Made by a program: the position numbers and the translations under genes. A model generated the notes under the pieces. It saw only the letters and a program-made list of their open reading frames with translations, did not search any database and was not told the origin of the DNA. A stretch of DNA of 64,000 nucleotides from UBA7067 sp051880615 (GTDB lineage: Bacteria > Bacillota > Clostridia > Oscillospirales > Acutalibacteraceae), in assembly GCA_051880615.1 (NCBI GenBank), contig JBJEOH010000059.1, positions 23,736 through 87,735 on the forward strand, read 5' to 3'. Below are positions 27,041 through 35,945 of this stretch, piece after piece (position 1 is the stretch's first letter; the number at the start of each line of letters is the position of its first letter).

Positions 27041-27496
27041 TTATCTTTCCTGCAAGAGCTTGTTAAGCTCGTCCATAAATGTATTGATGTCCTTGAACTG
27101 GCGGTAAACTGAGGCAAAGCGAACATAAGCAACCTCGTCAAGATTCTTAAGATGCTCCATAACATATTCGCCAATAGCCATAGATGTTACCTCGCGGTCA
27201 AGCGAATTCTGAAGCTTCGTTTCAATATCGGTTACAATCTGCTCAATAGAGTCAAGAGAAACAGGGCGTTTCTCACACGCTCTCAAAATACCTGCTGTAA
27301 GCTTATTTCTGTCAAAGGTTTCTCTTGATTTGTCGCGCTTAACTACAATAAGAGGAACAGTTTCAATAACCTCGTGAGTTGTAAAACGCTTATTGCACCC
27401 AAGACATTCGCGTCGTCTGCGTATTCTCTCGCCGTCATCAGCAGGTCTTGAGTCGATAACCTTACTTTCTTCGTATCCGCAATATGGACATTTCAT
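27041..27496 (-). CDS. nrdR: Transcriptional repressor NrdR
   Basis: Zinc-ribbon and ATP-cone repressor of ribonucleotide reductase genes. The zinc ribbon is at the N-terminus (MKCPYCGYEESKVIDSR, then CLGCNKRFTTHE) and the ATP-cone follows (KRDKSRETFDRNKLTAGI). The ATG at 27496 has GGAGGA eight bases upstream and gives 151 residues, the normal size. It is a single-gene transcript with its own promoter. Confidence 0.96.
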   Translation of the reverse strand: MKCPYCGYEESKVIDSRPADDGERIRRRRECLGCNKRFTTHEVIETVPLIVVKRDKSRETFDRNKLTAGILRACEKRPVSLDSIEQIVTDIETKLQNSLDREVTSMAIGEYVMEHLKNLDEVAYVRFASVYRQFKDINTFMDELNKLLQER

Positions 27497-27531
27497 AAAA
27501 AATTCCTCCAACAGAATATTTATTATAGATA

Positions 27532-27561
27532 ATTATATCACATTTTGAGGATTGATTGCAA
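27532..27561 (-). promoter_or_regulatory. sigma-A promoter of nrdR
   Basis: TTGCAA (27556-27561) and exact TATAAT (27532-27537) with an 18-base spacer, 36 bases upstream of the start codon. Confidence 0.75.
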
Positions 27562-27613
27562 GAAATTACTACATATTGATTTCAACAAGCTTTAATATGA
27601 AATTTTATTAATT

Positions 27614-28411
27614 TTAACAACAATTCTGCTCAATCAAGGATTTTACAAAAGTATATGAATTTATCAGCTCTGAAAGCTCTGAAAAATCGGAGCGGTACAC
27701 CTCAACAATAAAATCGCCTGTGTATTGGTTATTCTTCAAAATATCAAATATTCTTTTATAGTCTGTTGTACCTTTCCCGGGCAACAGGCAGTCGTGGTTT
27801 GAATCGTTATCGTTTATATGAATATGCACCAGCCTGTGCCCCATCGCCTGACACATTTCATCCGGATTATTTCCGGAACGGACAGCCTGCTTAATATCAA
27901 AAACAAAGCTTGCTTCATCGCCAAGATACTCCCTCATTTTTCTGATAAAAGCAGGGTGCTGGCTTCTGAACGCATTAACATTTTCCTGCGCAAGGGTTAC
28001 ACCGTACTCTTTACCTACATTCGCAAGCTGAGCAAATCTTTCAAAATACTGCTCGTCACTTATTCCGTTTAACTGCGTTTTTCTGTCACCGTGAAGAACT
28101 ACAACCTCAGCGCCTATATATGCCGCACATTCAAAATAATGTCTGTAAAATTCAACGGTTTCTTTATAGCGTTTTTCATAATCCGAAAAAATCAGATACG
28201 GCTCATATCCCGAGGTAAACGGATGAATTGACTTTACCCTTGCCCCATATTCACCTAATACATTCCGAATTTCAGTCGTGTAGGGTTTCTGAATTTCGCT
28301 AAAGGTATTAAAAAAAATTTCAACGCATTTGACACCGTTTTGAAGCAGATTTTTTAATACATCTATTGTTTCCATAGGATACAAGCAGGCAGTTGATACT
28401 CCGGCTGTCAT
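27614..28411 (-). CDS. Sugar phosphate isomerase/epimerase-like TIM barrel protein
   Basis: Xylose-isomerase-like/AP-endonuclease-2 fold protein of 265 residues. It shows the typical metal-site pattern: EIFFNT early, VVLHGDRK, LAQENVNAF with Glu, FDIKQAVRSG with Asp, HIHINDND, and a C-terminal FIVEVYRS. Substrate unknown. It starts 21 bases after lgt and is probably cotranscribed with it. It has no signal peptide. Confidence 0.8.
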   Translation of the reverse strand: MTAGVSTACLYPMETIDVLKNLLQNGVKCVEIFFNTFSEIQKPYTTEIRNVLGEYGARVKSIHPFTSGYEPYLIFSDYEKRYKETVEFYRHYFECAAYIGAEVVVLHGDRKTQLNGISDEQYFERFAQLANVGKEYGVTLAQENVNAFRSQHPAFIRKMREYLGDEASFVFDIKQAVRSGNNPDEMCQAMGHRLVHIHINDNDSNHDCLLPGKGTTDYKRIFDILKNNQYTGDFIVEVYRSDFSELSELINSYTFVKSLIEQNCC

Positions 28412-28432
28412 ATTATCACCGCTTTATGCTGT

Positions 28433-29242
28433 TTATTTATTAATAAATTTTACACCCCTGATTTTTTGAACTATAACATATACCAAAGCAACGGCAAATA
28501 TAACAAGACTTATCCACTGAGATGTTGAAAGCGGTCCCAAAAAGCCTCTTATTTCGTCGCCCCTGAAAAATTCGTCAATAAAACGGACAATCGGATATGT
28601 GAAACAGTAAACAAGAATCAGGTTGCCTTTTATTATTATACGCTTATTATAGCACACAAGCAAAAGAATAAAAATCAGTATATTGAAAAATGCTTCAATA
28701 AGCGGAACAGGCAAGCGGCAAACACCGTTTGCAGATTCCACAATAGAGTTTGTATAGGTAAAGCCAATAGGAAATTCTATTCCGTAGCAGCATCCGCCGA
28801 GGAAACAGCCTATTCTTCCAAAAATATGAAACAGCGGTATACACGGAACGAGAAAGTCGCAGTATGCAGCCACATCTTTTTTTGTTGTTTTTAAATAAAT
28901 CACCGCTGCCGCTGCTCCTCCGATTAACCCGCCGTAGAAAACCATTCCGCCTATTTGGCTGAGTAATATTGACGCACCGACTCCAAAGTCTGCAAAGAAT
29001 TCATCAAACCGAGAGAATATCTCAATTATTTTTCCGATATTCGTTATACCGTAAAGAATATGAGAGCCTACAAAAATGCCCAAAGCAATCCAAAGCGCGG
29101 CAAAGATAAGATAGACATAATCGACATCCTTATGCTTTTTCACCTGAATATACGCATATAATATGCAGGCAAGAAATCCGAAAGCAACCATTAGTCCGTA
29201 GCTTGAAATAGGATATCCGAAAAAATTAATGTATGGTAACAT
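28433..29242 (-). CDS. lgt: Prolipoprotein diacylglyceryl transferase
   Basis: Membrane enzyme that attaches diacylglyceryl to the lipobox Cys of lipoprotein precursors. About seven membrane segments; the family block GRIGCFLGGCCYG near residue 145 contains the essential Arg. SQIGGMVFYGGLIGG is the other conserved region. The length of 269 residues is normal. Lipoprotein substrates in this window include the gene at 55103 and the cyclophilin at 62707. Confidence 0.95.
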   Translation of the reverse strand: MLPYINFFGYPISSYGLMVAFGFLACILYAYIQVKKHKDVDYVYLIFAALWIALGIFVGSHILYGITNIGKIIEIFSRFDEFFADFGVGASILLSQIGGMVFYGGLIGGAAAAVIYLKTTKKDVAAYCDFLVPCIPLFHIFGRIGCFLGGCCYGIEFPIGFTYTNSIVESANGVCRLPVPLIEAFFNILIFILLLVCYNKRIIIKGNLILVYCFTYPIVRFIDEFFRGDEIRGFLGPLSTSQWISLVIFAVALVYVIVQKIRGVKFINK

Positions 29243-29253
29243 ATTTCCTCCAA

Positions 29254-29285
29254 AAGCAAAGGGTGTTCTGATTTTCAGAACACCC
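29254..29285 (-). terminator. Terminator after the DUF4190-like gene
   Basis: Perfect 11-bp hairpin, arms GGGTGTTCTGA and TCAGAACACCC (29261-29285), followed on the minus strand by TTTGCTTTTGG. It separates the membrane protein gene from lgt, with readthrough possible. Confidence 0.7.
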
Positions 29286-29313
29286 GAAAATTATAAGTCT
29301 AAATATCAGGATA

Positions 29314-30009
29314 TTAATAAAGACTGTTAAGAAGTGACGAATATGATGAAGCAGAGCCTGTAGCAGCACTTCCGCAAACACAAGTGCAAGCGCAGGCGAT
29401 AAGCATAATAAATGTGAGTGCTGCACCGATAATAGACAAAACAAGACCTGCCGTCAGAAGCGGATCCGTGCTTGTCTTTTTGCCAAGTGCAGACATCACG
29501 ATACCTACAATAGCAGCAGCTAATGCGATAAAAATAAGTATTCCCGATACGATTGACGCAACGCCCATTGATTGATATGCGCTGCTGCTGAAAGGATGAC
29601 TTGCAAGGTTGCAGGAGCAGGCACAAACTGCGATCACACTAATAAGATTCAACAGGATACTTGCCAGACCGCAAATTGTTGAAATAATACCCTTTGTGTG
29701 AGCCGCCGGATCGCTGCCCGGAACATATGGATTTGGAGTCATAAACGGGTTATTTGGCTGGGTGTTGAAGTTGTGACCGCCGTTATTAGCAGCAAACGGA
29801 TTACCATTCTGCGGTTGAGCATTGAACGGCTGCTGATTATCTGCTCCGAACGGCTGCTGTGAATTAACACCGAAAGGCTGCTGATTAGCACCAAACGGCT
29901 GCTGCGGCTGAGGATTAAACGGCTGCTGCGGCTGCTCATTTGGAGTAAACGGCTGTTGATTGTTGTTCTGATTCAAATTCGGATCCTGCGGAAAATTGTT
30001 ATTATCCAT
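29314..30009 (-). CDS. DUF4190-like membrane protein with Gln/Pro-rich N-terminal repeats
   Basis: A 231-residue protein. Residues 1-95 are disordered and built from repeats of the type QQPFG/N (about seven copies). After this come three or so hydrophobic segments (GIISTICGLASILLNLISV, SIVSGILIFIALAAAIVG, LVLSIIGAALTFIMLIACAC) typical of DUF4190 proteins. A cysteine-rich end (ACACTCVCGSA) follows the last segment. Function unknown. GGAGGA precedes the ATG. It has its own consensus promoter. Confidence 0.78.
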   Translation of the reverse strand: MDNNNFPQDPNLNQNNNQQPFTPNEQPQQPFNPQPQQPFGANQQPFGVNSQQPFGADNQQPFNAQPQNGNPFAANNGGHNFNTQPNNPFMTPNPYVPGSDPAAHTKGIISTICGLASILLNLISVIAVCACSCNLASHPFSSSAYQSMGVASIVSGILIFIALAAAIVGIVMSALGKKTSTDPLLTAGLVLSIIGAALTFIMLIACACTCVCGSAATGSASSYSSLLNSLY

Positions 30010-30045
30010 TAAAATATTCCTCCTAAATATGTACTCGTTATTTTA

Positions 30046-30074
30046 ATATTATCATTCATATTGTGCTTTGTCAA
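30046..30074 (-). promoter_or_regulatory. sigma-A promoter of the DUF4190-like gene
   Basis: TTGACA (30069-30074) and TAATAT (30046-30051), 17-base spacer, 37 bases upstream of the start codon. Confidence 0.8.
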
Positions 30075-30194
30075 GGAAAGTGCCGCCCTATTTTAACAAA
30101 TTGTTAAGAAAACTCCGATTATTCGACACAGACTCGGCTGTGTTCAAGTCTTACTATTTTATGCCTGTTCTGTATAAGTCAGAATAATTTAATC

Positions 30195-30644
30195 TCAAAA
30201 ACACATTCTGAACTTTGTTCTGTAAATATTATCCTCTGATATATATTTAAAAGACTCTAAATTCAGCTTTTTTGCATTTTCAGAGAGCAACATTAAATCT
30301 TCTTCATCTTTACAGTACACATCGTAATAATTAACATCATTTACAAACATCATAAGCTGACAGTCACTATCTTTATAATCCTGATATGACTCCATCTCCT
30401 TAACCTTGCCGTCAAACGCAAAAAATTCAAGAAACATTATCAGCATAACGGGAGTTTTCAATTTTTCAACCATCTCTTCACCTGAGTAAAGACCGTCATC
30501 AAAAAGGTCATTATTGTCAACATCCCATGATTGCTGATTGACCACATCCCATTTATACTTTGTAAAATCAAATCCGTCAAACAGTTTTAGCAAAACAGCT
30601 TTATCACTGCTTTTTAGCGTAAAATCAAAGCCTATATTCTTCAC
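30195..30644 (-). CDS. Hypothetical protein, DUF2691-like
   Basis: A soluble acidic protein of 149 residues. The pattern IGFDFTLKSSDKAVLLKLFDGFD at the N-terminus, WDVDNNDLFDD in the middle and the FVNDVNYYDVYCKDEE segment recall the DUF2691 family, but I cannot confirm it. The GTG at 30644 has AGAGGA six bases upstream and is the likely start. It is the last gene of the operon beginning with the MORN-repeat gene, 10 bases after ybaK. No clear terminator follows; a 6-bp hairpin without U-run lies near 30130. Confidence 0.6.
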   Translation of the reverse strand: MKNIGFDFTLKSSDKAVLLKLFDGFDFTKYKWDVVNQQSWDVDNNDLFDDGLYSGEEMVEKLKTPVMLIMFLEFFAFDGKVKEMESYQDYKDSDCQLMMFVNDVNYYDVYCKDEEDLMLLSENAKKLNLESFKYISEDNIYRTKFRMCF

Positions 30645-30654
30645 AATATTTCCT

Positions 30655-31128
30655 CTATTTAATAATATCTGCCGTTTCGGCGCCGATAAGGTCAATTAAG
30701 TCCTGAGGTCCAAGCTCAATCTGATAACCGATTTTTCCTGCGCTGACAATGATTTTTTCAATGTTTAAGGCAGAGCTGTGTATGACTGTTTTATACTGCT
30801 TTTTCATACCAACCGGAGAGCAGCCTCCTCTTATATATCCCGTCACCTTGTTGATATCCTTAACCGGTATCATTTCCACTGACTTTTCTCCGACTGCTTT
30901 TGCCGCCTTTTTCAGGTCCAGCTCCTGCGCTACAGGCACAACAAACACAATATAGCCGCCGTTGCCGTGTGTGACAAGGGTTTTGAAAACGCAGTCAGGG
31001 TCTTGCCCCAAAAGCTTAGCAACACTCACACCATCTACCGCGTCTTTTCCGTGCGGATATTCATAGTGGTTATATTGAATTTTCGCTTTGTCGAGAATTC
31101 TCATTACATTTGTTTTTGTTTCAGCCAT
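30655..31128 (-). CDS. ybaK: Cys-tRNA(Pro)/YbaK-family aminoacyl-tRNA deacylase
   Basis: YbaK/EbsC protein of 157 residues that removes mischarged Cys from tRNA-Pro. Conserved parts: YPHGKDAVDGVSVA, QDPDCVFKTLV with the catalytic Lys, and GYIRGGCSPVGMKK. The ATG at 31128 (AAGGGTG upstream) is preferred to a longer open frame that overlaps the exonuclease gene. It sits between the exonuclease gene and the DUF2691-like gene. Confidence 0.9.
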   Translation of the reverse strand: MAETKTNVMRILDKAKIQYNHYEYPHGKDAVDGVSVAKLLGQDPDCVFKTLVTHGNGGYIVFVVPVAQELDLKKAAKAVGEKSVEMIPVKDINKVTGYIRGGCSPVGMKKQYKTVIHSSALNIEKIIVSAGKIGYQIELGPQDLIDLIGAETADIIK

Positions 31129-31138
31129 TGTATCACCC

Positions 31139-31894
31139 TTAAATTTCAATATCAAGCTCAATAGGACAATGGTCAGAGCCGAAAACCTCGGTATGAATTT
31201 TAGCATCTATAAGCTTATCATCAAGCGACTTTGATGTGCAGAAATAGTCAATACGCCATCCTGCATTTTTCTCACGAGCCTTGAATCTGTAGGACCACCA
31301 CGAATATATCCCCTCCTTATCGGGATAAAAATAACGGAAGGTATCGGTAAAGCCCGAATCAAGCAGAGCTGTCATTTTTGCTCTTTCTTCATCTGTGAAG
31401 CCTGCGTTATTACGGTTGGTTTTCGGGTTTTTAAGGTCTATTTCAGTATGCGCAACATTTAAATCACCGCAGAATATCACAGGCTTTGACTTTTCAAGCG
31501 ACTTTAAATAAGCGAGAAAATCGTCTTCCCATTGCATACGGTACGAAAGCCTTTTAAGCTCGTTCTGAGAGTTAGGAGTATAGACGGTAACAAAATAGAA
31601 ATTGTCAAACTCAAGGGTTATCACTCTGCCCTCCTTGTCGTGCTCCTCTATTCCGATTCCGTAGCTTACCGACAAAGGCTCTCTCTTTGAAAAAATTGCA
31701 GTGCCCGAATATCCTTTTTTCTCGGCATAGTTCCAATACTGATAATAGCCGTCAAGCTGTAAATCAATCTGCCCTTGTTGAAGCTTTGTTTCCTGCAGGC
31801 AGAAAATATCGGCGTCAGCTTCATTGAAAAATTCTAAAAATCCTTTTTGAACACAGGCACGAAGTCCGTTTACATTCCAAGAAATCAATTTCAT
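31139..31894 (-). CDS. xth: Exodeoxyribonuclease III (AP endonuclease)
   Basis: Base-excision repair nuclease that cuts at abasic sites. The catalytic motifs are all present: ISWNVNGLRA at the N-terminus, LQETKLQQ, YTPNSQNELKR, GDLNVAHTEIDL, RIDYFCTS and GSDHCPIELDI. The length of 251 residues is normal. It lies 11 bases after the upstream gene in the same operon. Confidence 0.95.
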   Translation of the reverse strand: MKLISWNVNGLRACVQKGFLEFFNEADADIFCLQETKLQQGQIDLQLDGYYQYWNYAEKKGYSGTAIFSKREPLSVSYGIGIEEHDKEGRVITLEFDNFYFVTVYTPNSQNELKRLSYRMQWEDDFLAYLKSLEKSKPVIFCGDLNVAHTEIDLKNPKTNRNNAGFTDEERAKMTALLDSGFTDTFRYFYPDKEGIYSWWSYRFKAREKNAGWRIDYFCTSKSLDDKLIDAKIHTEVFGSDHCPIELDIEI

Positions 31895-31905
31895 ATTTTC
31901 ACATC

Positions 31906-32415
31906 CTAATTTGAATCACTTAAGTTTCTCATTTTATCGAGCTCATCGCAGATGACATTTGCAAGGCTTAAATATTTTTGATAATCAACCGAGCCTTCCT
32001 GCGTTTTCGAGTTACCGACAGGAATATTAACATATTCCTGTGCCTTATCATTTACAACGACAACAACCACTATGCGCTCGAAGGTTTTGCAGCGGTTTGC
32101 CGTAAGCTCAAGCATATCGCCGCCAAAGGCTGAAAACTCTGATTTTTTCTTCAGCGATACTCCGTCAACCTGAATATCAAAATCAATTACTTCGCAATAA
32201 TCATAGAGCCTCTCGGCATTTTTACTGCTCCATTTTCTGTGCTTCTCATCAATCCAAAGCGCACCAAGCTTTTTTGTGGGTGAGCATTTATACAAATTAA
32301 AAAGCCTTAACAGCCTGTAGTTTGCCGCAAAGTCGCCGAACGACATCACGACAAGTACAGCCAGAAGTATTACTGCAAGTATCAGTATAACAGTAATAAT
32401 GCTGTGATAAGGCAT
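31906..32415 (-). CDS. Hypothetical membrane-anchored protein
   Basis: A 169-residue protein I do not recognise. One strong N-terminal membrane segment (IITVILILAVILLAVLVVM) is followed by a soluble domain with FGGDMLELTAN and a hydrophobic strand RIVVVVVVNDKAQEYVNIPV. The ATG at 32415 has GGAGGGA upstream. It lies between mscS and xth on the same transcript, so the domain should face the cytoplasm or exterior depending on orientation, which I cannot fix. Confidence 0.65.
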   Translation of the reverse strand: MPYHSIITVILILAVILLAVLVVMSFGDFAANYRLLRLFNLYKCSPTKKLGALWIDEKHRKWSSKNAERLYDYCEVIDFDIQVDGVSLKKKSEFSAFGGDMLELTANRCKTFERIVVVVVVNDKAQEYVNIPVGNSKTQEGSVDYQKYLSLANVICDELDKMRNLSDSN

Positions 32416-32451
32416 AGCAATCCCTCCGAAAAACACAGAATAAATATTATA

Positions 32452-33309
32452 TCATTCTTTTTTAATATGCACATCAATCTGGTTGAAAGGAATATTAATT
32501 CCTGCCTTGTCAAAATTAAGCTTGATCTGCTCCTGCATATAGAAATAAAGCTCCCAATAATCCTGAGTTTTGCACCATACTCTGACAGTTATTTCAATCG
32601 CGCTGTCCTTATGACCTGATACAACAATGAAAGGCTCGGGGGATTTCAGAAACCTATCCTCCGCATTTATTGTATTGCGAATTACCTCTTTTGCGGTTTG
32701 GATATTGTCAGAATATGCTATCTGATAAAGCATATCTATTCGGCGCAAATCCTGAGCCGTGTAGTTCACAAGATTATTGCTTGTTAACCGTGAATTTGGA
32801 ATAATAACCTCTTTGTTATCTATGGTAAGCAAATAGGTGTTCGTTATCATTATCTTTTCAACTGTTCCTTCAAGCCCCTCAAAGCTGATATACTCACCTG
32901 CCTTAAATGGCTTATTTATTATTATCATTACACCGCTTGCTATATTCTTCATTGTGTCCTGAAGTGCAAGACCGATTGTAACAGTTGCCGCACCTATTGC
33001 GGTTAATAGTGCTGTTACATTTACCCCAAGCTGTGCAATCGCAGAAATTATTATGAAAATCCTCAGCGCACACAGCGTGACGGAATATATGAACGAAATA
33101 GCAGCGGGATCGATTTTGCTCTTTCCGAGTGCTTTTCTGATTAGCTTACAAATCAGACGCGACACCCACCAGCCGACAAGAAAAATCACGATGGCTACTA
33201 TGAGATGAGGCAAAAAGTCAAGAAAAGCGTCAAGCAGCTTTTGGAACCAGCTTCCAATCTCGCTTGCCGAAACTATTTCGGTTGTTGTTTCGAATGACAG
33301 CGTATTCAT
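32452..33309 (-). CDS. mscS: Small-conductance mechanosensitive channel (MscS family)
   Basis: Osmotic-release channel of 285 residues with three N-terminal membrane segments. The pore helix and hinge are clear in TIGLALQDTMKNIASGVMI, with the beta-domain start NKPFKAGEYISFEGLEGTVE. The ATG overlaps the MORN gene's stop by four bases (ATGA), so translation of the two is coupled. Ribosome context comes from inside the upstream gene. Confidence 0.94.
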   Translation of the reverse strand: MNTLSFETTTEIVSASEIGSWFQKLLDAFLDFLPHLIVAIVIFLVGWWVSRLICKLIRKALGKSKIDPAAISFIYSVTLCALRIFIIISAIAQLGVNVTALLTAIGAATVTIGLALQDTMKNIASGVMIIINKPFKAGEYISFEGLEGTVEKIMITNTYLLTIDNKEVIIPNSRLTSNNLVNYTAQDLRRIDMLYQIAYSDNIQTAKEVIRNTINAEDRFLKSPEPFIVVSGHKDSAIEITVRVWCKTQDYWELYFYMQEQIKLNFDKAGINIPFNQIDVHIKKE

Positions 33310-35882
33310 TTTTCTTCCCCGTCCTCATTGATATAATAAACAGTGTCGGCGAATTCGACTGAGTTTGAGAAATCGGAAGGCTTTTCAAGAAACTCGCCCT
33401 TTAATTCCTTGCCGTCGCCAAAATATAAAACTCCTGTTCCGCACGGCTTGCCGTTTTTGAAGTCTCCCGTGTATCTGTGGTCGGTATAAAGCATTGTTCC
33501 ACTGCCGCTCGGTTTACCGTTTTCAAGCGAGCCTGAATAAATACCCTTACCGACAAGCTGTTCAGATACAAATACGGGAGGCTTTTTATAATTATGGTAA
33601 GGTGTATCCTTGAGTTTTTCGCAATAATCAAGCTCTATAAGCTCCTTCGGTATAACGCGCATTGGCTTGTAAGGCTCGCCGTACTTGAATATACCCTCGA
33701 ACTGCTTTTCGCCGTAAGGGGTATATGCACAGCCCATACCTTCTCTCAGACCGTTTGAAACGCAGCCCTCATAAAGCACACAGCCGTTTTCGTCATACTC
33801 ACGCATATAGGTGCATTTGCCGCTTTCATACAGACATTCTTTCACAAGAGAGTTGCCGTTGATTACATTGATTCTGCCCGACATTTCACCGTTTTTGAAT
33901 ACACCTGCATAGTCGCAGTCATCATCAGAATTATGCAGTACTCCTTGTCCGTTATATTTATCGTCAAGCCAGAATCCTGTATAGCAGGCTGAATTATTTT
34001 TATAGCTGATTCCGAAGCCGCTTTTTTTATCGCTGTCAAAGCTGCCCATATATTCACAAAGATTATCTCTGAAAATTCTGCCGAGTCCGCTTTTTTTGCC
34101 GCCGACAAAGCCGCCCTCATACACCTTTGAACCGTCAAGATAGAGCGTACCCTTGCCCGAATACTCGCCGTTTTTCAAACCGCCCTTGTATTTAAGCTCT
34201 CCGCTTTTTGAGTAAACCGAGATAGCTCCCTTTTCCCTGCCGTTTTCAAAGGTTGTGGAATAAAAAGAGCCGTCGCTTTTATATATTGTTCCCTTGCCGT
34301 CATATTCGCCGTCCTTGAAGCCGCCCTTGTATATCAGCGTTCCGTCGTTTAAGCGATGTAAGGCTTCACCCTGAATTTGTCCGTTTAAAAATTCGCCGCT
34401 TACAAAGGAGTTATCATCAAGATATAACACACCTGTGCCGTTTTGCAGGCCGTCCTTGAATTCGCCTGAATATTTAAGCGTTCCGTTTTTGCCAAACAAT
34501 TTGCCTGTGCCGTTATATTTTCCGTCTGACACTTCACCGTTATAGATGATATTTCCTGAGCTGTCAAGAACAGTTGTGGGATTTTTCATCTTTCCGTTGT
34601 CGCATTTCTGAATAATTAAGTTTTCGTTTTCACTGTCAACAGTTACAGCAGCTCCGTGCGGCTCGTCATTTTGATAGCAGATGACAGAGGAAAGCCTGCC
34701 GTCTGCATTAAAGCGTGCAGCAGTTCCCTTTTTTCTGTCATTTTCAAAGCTGCCTGCGCATATGCTTCCGTCGTTCAAAACAGTAATGCCAAAGCCGCTT
34801 TTTTTATCCTCAGACCATTTGCCGACATAGCTTATTTTTCCGTTTTTATAAAACTGAGCGCCAAAGCCGCTGCGGTTATCCGAATCATAACCGCCGGCAT
34901 ATACTACCGATCCCTTTGGTGTTACTGTAACTCCGCCGCCGTTTCGCTGTCCTGATTTATTAAGAGCGCCGAAGTAATAGTATTTTTCTTTTGAAGAATT
35001 ATCAATTATTTTATCGGGAGAAACAGCGGTTTCCGACTTCTCCCCTGTTTTCTCTTCATATGTATTATTGTCAGTATTTTCATCAGGCGCAATACTTTTT
35101 CCGTCTTCAGCAACGCTTTCATTTTCGTTGCTTTGAACTGATGAGTCGTTTTCTACAGCAGTATCTTCTGACTTTGCTGAACTATTATCCTCGGATATTT
35201 CTTTTTCAGCTTTTATTTCGCCCTTTTTAATATTAAGCGTTGTGAAATCACCGTATATCAGCGATGTGTCAAAGAAGAAGCCTTTGCGCTCAATGTTATC
35301 CTCTGCTGATTTGCTTTGCTGAGGCTTGCTATCCTCAGGTGCTGAAAAGAAAAACTCACCGCCCGAGGTCTGAACCGTTACAATAATTTCAGACGGAGCG
35401 TCATTTGGTGTCTGATACGGCGTTAATATCTGCGCAGGCTTTCCCGGATACTGAATAGCAACTGTAATGCCGTTTTCACCCTTGCAGGATGTCAGCGTTG
35501 CAATAATTGCGCCGCGTGAGTAATACTCGCTCTTTTGCCAGATGTTAGCGCGTGAAAAATAAAGCTTCTTTGTTATATCACCGATCATATTTGTGCAGAC
35601 AACCGTATAGCTGCCCGATGGGTCGGCTATTGAGGTCTGCGCTGTTTTTCCGTTTATCTCCTTGAGCCACTTCATCGGCTTTGAAGAATCAATCTGATAG
35701 CGGCAACGAACACTGTCAATTCCGGAGGTGAAGAAAACTCTGTCTTTAATCTTTTTATGGGTTGTGAAGTACCTGCGGCGCACATCAAGAAGAATGTCGC
35801 CGTTTTTCTCATTGTCGTCCTCGCCGTTTAAATACACAGCGAAAATGACGGTATTCTCAGAAAGGCTTGCTTGATTATCCAA
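33306..35882 (-). CDS. Large MORN-repeat protein
   Basis: An 858-residue protein with no signal peptide or membrane segment. Residues 1-190 form a domain I do not recognise. Residues 190-300 are an acidic, Ser/Glu/Asn-rich linker. From about 305 on there are 15-20 MORN repeats of the type YxGxFxxGxxxGxG, including KWSEDKKSGFG, GEFKDGLQNGTG and GGFKDGEYDGKG; some near 415-450 are degenerate. MORN repeats in other proteins bind lipids or partner proteins. The start is TTG with AAGGAG eight bases upstream. It overlaps mscS by four bases. Confidence 0.85.
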   Translation of the reverse strand: MDNQASLSENTVIFAVYLNGEDDNEKNGDILLDVRRRYFTTHKKIKDRVFFTSGIDSVRCRYQIDSSKPMKWLKEINGKTAQTSIADPSGSYTVVCTNMIGDITKKLYFSRANIWQKSEYYSRGAIIATLTSCKGENGITVAIQYPGKPAQILTPYQTPNDAPSEIIVTVQTSGGEFFFSAPEDSKPQQSKSAEDNIERKGFFFDTSLIYGDFTTLNIKKGEIKAEKEISEDNSSAKSEDTAVENDSSVQSNENESVAEDGKSIAPDENTDNNTYEEKTGEKSETAVSPDKIIDNSSKEKYYYFGALNKSGQRNGGGVTVTPKGSVVYAGGYDSDNRSGFGAQFYKNGKISYVGKWSEDKKSGFGITVLNDGSICAGSFENDRKKGTAARFNADGRLSSVICYQNDEPHGAAVTVDSENENLIIQKCDNGKMKNPTTVLDSSGNIIYNGEVSDGKYNGTGKLFGKNGTLKYSGEFKDGLQNGTGVLYLDDNSFVSGEFLNGQIQGEALHRLNDGTLIYKGGFKDGEYDGKGTIYKSDGSFYSTTFENGREKGAISVYSKSGELKYKGGLKNGEYSGKGTLYLDGSKVYEGGFVGGKKSGLGRIFRDNLCEYMGSFDSDKKSGFGISYKNNSACYTGFWLDDKYNGQGVLHNSDDDCDYAGVFKNGEMSGRINVINGNSLVKECLYESGKCTYMREYDENGCVLYEGCVSNGLREGMGCAYTPYGEKQFEGIFKYGEPYKPMRVIPKELIELDYCEKLKDTPYHNYKKPPVFVSEQLVGKGIYSGSLENGKPSGSGTMLYTDHRYTGDFKNGKPCGTGVLYFGDGKELKGEFLEKPSDFSNSVEFADTVYYINEDGEEK

Positions 35883-35918
35883 TTCCTTTACTCCTTCTTT
35901 GACAAAATAACACGGAAA

Positions 35919-35940
35919 TGCGGCAGTTTACGCTGCCGCA
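35919..35940 (-). terminator. Terminator of the glycosyltransferase gene
   Basis: Eight-base-pair hairpin TGCGGCAG / CTGCCGCA directly after the stop, followed on the minus strand by TTTCCGTGTTATTTT. The U-run is broken, so efficiency is uncertain. Confidence 0.55.
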
Positions 35941-35945
35941 CAGAA

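Noticed and set aside
30120..30180. Terminator after the DUF2691-like gene
   Set aside because: A 6-bp hairpin (ACACAG / CTGTGT) exists, but no U-run follows.
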